Positions 6,341-8,516 of a stretch of 8,516 nt of DNA are shown here, one piece after another (positions within the stretch are counted from its first letter, which is position 1; each line of letters starts with the position of its first letter). The position numbers and the translations under genes were made by a program. The stretch lies in assembly GCA_003601695.1 (NCBI GenBank), contig PIYH01000055.1:1-8516 (forward strand). Direction: 5' to 3'. Source of the DNA: Candidatus Bathyarchaeota archaeon (GTDB taxonomy: Archaea > Thermoproteota > Bathyarchaeia > Bathyarchaeales > DTEX01). The notes beneath the pieces were generated by a model. It was not told the DNA's origin and made no database searches. It saw only the letters and a program-made list of their open reading frames with translations.

Positions 6341-8516
6341 ATGCCAAAATATGAGTGGGTGCGGAAGGTCATAGTTCTTGGAAGCGGACCTATAAAGATC
6401 GGTGAGGCTGCAGAGTTCGATTATTCGGGAAGTCAATGTCTCAAGGCTCTACGCGAGGAAGGTATAGAAACAGTGCTTGTCAATCCTAACGCTGCAACGA
6501 TACAGACGGATCCTCGCTTGGCTGGGAAGGTTTACCTGCTACCCGTAACCGTCGAGTATATTGAAGAAGTTATAAGGAAGGAGAAACCTGACGGCATATT
6601 ACTGGGCTTCGGAGGTCAGACCGCCCTCAACTGTGGAGTTCAGCTAGCGAAGAAGGGTATCCTAGAGAAATATGATGTTAAGGTTCTTGGAACTCCGATA
6701 AGGACTATAGAGGAGACGGAGGACAGGGAGCTTTTTAGGAGAGCCATGATCAGGGCTGGAATCCCCGTGCCCAAGAGTAGATCCGCCACCTCAGTTGGGG
6801 AGGCTCTCAAAATAGCCGATGAGATCGGCTTTCCAGTTATATTGAGGGTTGCCTATGCGCTTGGAGGAAGAGGCTCAGGAGTCGCCTATGACAGACATGA
6901 ACTTAAGGAGATGGTTAGCAGGGCTCTCGCACAGAGCATGATCACGCAGGTATTGGTTGAGGAATATATTGGGAAGTGGAAAGAAATCGAGTATGAGGTT
7001 ATGCGTGACTCAGAAGACAACTGTATAGCTGTATGCAGTATGGAGAATTTTGATCCCATGGGGGTTCACACCGGAGACTCAATAGTCGTCGCTCCATCCC
7101 AGACATTAACTAACCGTGAGTATCACATGCTTAGATCGGCGTCGATAAAGGCTGTTCAGAGCGTAGAGATAATCGGCGAATGTAATATTCAATGGGCGTT
7201 GCATCCGAGATCTGAAGAGTATAGAGCAATCGAGATTAACGCGAGAATGTCTAGGAGCTCAGCGTTGGCGAGTAAAGCTACTGGTTACCCACTTGCATAC
7301 ATTGCTGCGAAGCTCGCAATCGGCTATCTTCTCCCGGAGCTCATCAACAAGATTACGGGAGTCACAACTGCCTGTTTTGAGCCCGCGCTTGACTACCTCG
7401 TCATCAAGATTCCGAGATGGGATCTAAGAAAATTCAGAAATGTGGATCCGCATCTCGGCCCGCAGATGAAGTCTGTCGGAGAGGTTATGGCTATCGGGCG
7501 GACGTTCGAAGAGGCTCTTCAGAAAGCTGTCAGGATGCTTGACATCGGTCGAATAGGAGTTGTGGGAGATGATGATGAACCTGAATCTCTAGAGTCTCTG
7601 CTCGATGCCTTAGAGAAACCAACTGATGAACGACTTTTTAAGCTAGCTAAGGCAATAAAGATGGGTGTCCCCATCGAGAAGATCTATGAGCTAAGCGGGA
7701 TAGATCTCTGGTTTCTATACAAGATTCGGAATATAGTTGAGATGGAGAGGAAACTTAGATCTCTCCGTCTAGACAGTAGGGAAGCTCTAGAGGTAATTAG
7801 GGAAGCTAAGCGTTTGGGATTCTCCGATGCACAGATCGCCAAGTACCTAGAAGTGGACGAGATTAGAATTAGACGATTCAGGAAGAGACATGGCATAATT
7901 CCTGTTGTTAAACAGATAGATACGCTTGCAGGGGAGTGGCCGGCGAAGACAAACTATCTTTATATGACCTATAATGGTGACGAAGACGATATCAGCTTCG
8001 ACACTCGCGGAAAGAAGAAGGTGATAGTTCTGGGCGCTGGGGTCTTCAGAATCGGGTCAAGCGTCGAGTTCGATTGGAGCGGAGTGAACATGATATGGGC
8101 CCTAAAGAGGAGAGGAATAGACGAGGCTATAATGGTGAACTACAATCCGGAGACTGTCTCAACAGACTATGACATCTCAGATAAACTCTACTTTGAGGAG
8201 TTAACATTAGAGAGAGTGCTGGATATTTACGAGAAGGAGAAGCCATTAGGGGTTGTTGTAAGCGTAGGCGGACAGATACCGAATAATCTAGCTCTGAAGC
8301 TAAGCCGAGCAAAAGTTAGGCTGCTGGGGACTTCTAGTAAAAGCATCGACTTGGCTGAGGATCGATCTAAATTTAGCGCCCTCCTCGACGAGCTCGGAAT
8401 TCCACAGCCGGAGTGGAGCAAGCTCACAACTATCGAGGATGCTGAAAGATTCGCTGAAAACATAGGCTACCCCGTCCTGATAAGGCCGAGCTACGTACTC
8501 TCTGGATACGCGATGC
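6341..8516 (+). CDS. carB: Carbamoyl phosphate synthase, large subunit (5' part; continues beyond window)
   Basis: CarB makes carbamoyl phosphate from bicarbonate, ammonia supplied by CarA and two ATP; the product feeds arginine and pyrimidine synthesis. The frame is open from ATG 6341 for 725 codons to the right edge, about two thirds of the usual 1060-1080 residues. The first ATP-grasp half begins with LGSGPIKIGEAAEFDYSG (13-30). Arg129 and Arg169, in DRELF and LRVAYALGGRGSG, fall at the same numbers as the E. coli nucleotide-binding arginines. EINARMSRSS (298-307) holds the metal-binding Glu and Asn. A helical oligomerisation-type region spans about 405-550. The second half starts with VIVLGAGVFRIGSSVEFDWSG, and RPSYVLSG has Arg715, again in E. 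coli register. The rest of the second ATP-grasp domain and the MGS-like allosteric domain lie outside the window. It follows carA by 7 bases. Confidence 0.97.
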   Translation, partial: MPKYEWVRKVIVLGSGPIKIGEAAEFDYSGSQCLKALREEGIETVLVNPNAATIQTDPRLAGKVYLLPVTVEYIEEVIRKEKPDGILLGFGGQTALNCGVQLAKKGILEKYDVKVLGTPIRTIEETEDRELFRRAMIRAGIPVPKSRSATSVGEALKIADEIGFPVILRVAYALGGRGSGVAYDRHELKEMVSRALAQSMITQVLVEEYIGKWKEIEYEVMRDSEDNCIAVCSMENFDPMGVHTGDSIVVAPSQTLTNREYHMLRSASIKAVQSVEIIGECNIQWALHPRSEEYRAIEINARMSRSSALASKATGYPLAYIAAKLAIGYLLPELINKITGVTTACFEPALDYLVIKIPRWDLRKFRNVDPHLGPQMKSVGEVMAIGRTFEEALQKAVRMLDIGRIGVVGDDDEPESLESLLDALEKPTDERLFKLAKAIKMGVPIEKIYELSGIDLWFLYKIRNIVEMERKLRSLRLDSREALEVIREAKRLGFSDAQIAKYLEVDEIRIRRFRKRHGIIPVVKQIDTLAGEWPAKTNYLYMTYNGDEDDISFDTRGKKKVIVLGAGVFRIGSSVEFDWSGVNMIWALKRRGIDEAIMVNYNPETVSTDYDISDKLYFEELTLERVLDIYEKEKPLGVVVSVGGQIPNNLALKLSRAKVRLLGTSSKSIDLAEDRSKFSALLDELGIPQPEWSKLTTIEDAERFAENIGYPVLIRPSYVLSGYAM

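Overview
The window looks like a piece of an archaeal chromosome. Protein-coding genes are led by TATA-like boxes with purine-rich upstream elements rather than bacterial -35/-10 promoters. Shine-Dalgarno motifs are of the GGAGG/GGTGAT type, three consecutive genes start with TTG, and an ACT-domain protein of an archaeal-looking type sits beside the arginine genes. A TACK-type or Bathyarchaeia-like lineage is only a guess from general protein flavour; no rRNA or other marker is present.

Layout. Positions 1-1244 (minus strand) hold most of a membrane-anchored HtrA/DegP-type serine protease whose last few codons lie outside the window. It is followed by an AT-rich promoter region. Positions about 1426-1679 (plus strand) hold the decayed C-terminal end of a sugar phosphate isomerase/epimerase-like TIM-barrel gene. 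This remnant has a one-base frameshift in a G run and two in-frame TGA codons, apparently where tryptophans once stood. Positions 1685-2356 (minus strand) encode a 223-residue ACT-domain protein. It is divergent from, and shares a 96-bp intergenic region with, a four-gene block on the plus strand: argG (2453-3670), argH (3658-5148), carA (5188-6333) and carB (6341 to beyond the right edge).

The four plus-strand genes overlap or are spaced by 39 bases or less and probably form one transcript. CarA and CarB make carbamoyl phosphate from glutamine, bicarbonate and ATP. An ornithine carbamoyltransferase, not in the window, would turn it into citrulline. ArgG joins citrulline and aspartate, and ArgH splits the product to arginine and fumarate. 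The divergent ACT protein is a reasonable candidate for an amino-acid-responsive regulator of this block. The shared intergenic region carries two copies of ATTGACCA exactly 40 bp apart and two short perfect inverted repeats around one near-symmetrical TATA element.

The points most worth a second look are the Tyr found where CarA normally has its catalytic His (Cys and Glu retained), the TGA-interrupted isomerase remnant, and the putative ACT-regulator/operator system controlling argGH-carAB. I found no RNA genes, CRISPR arrays, insertion sequences or clear terminators.
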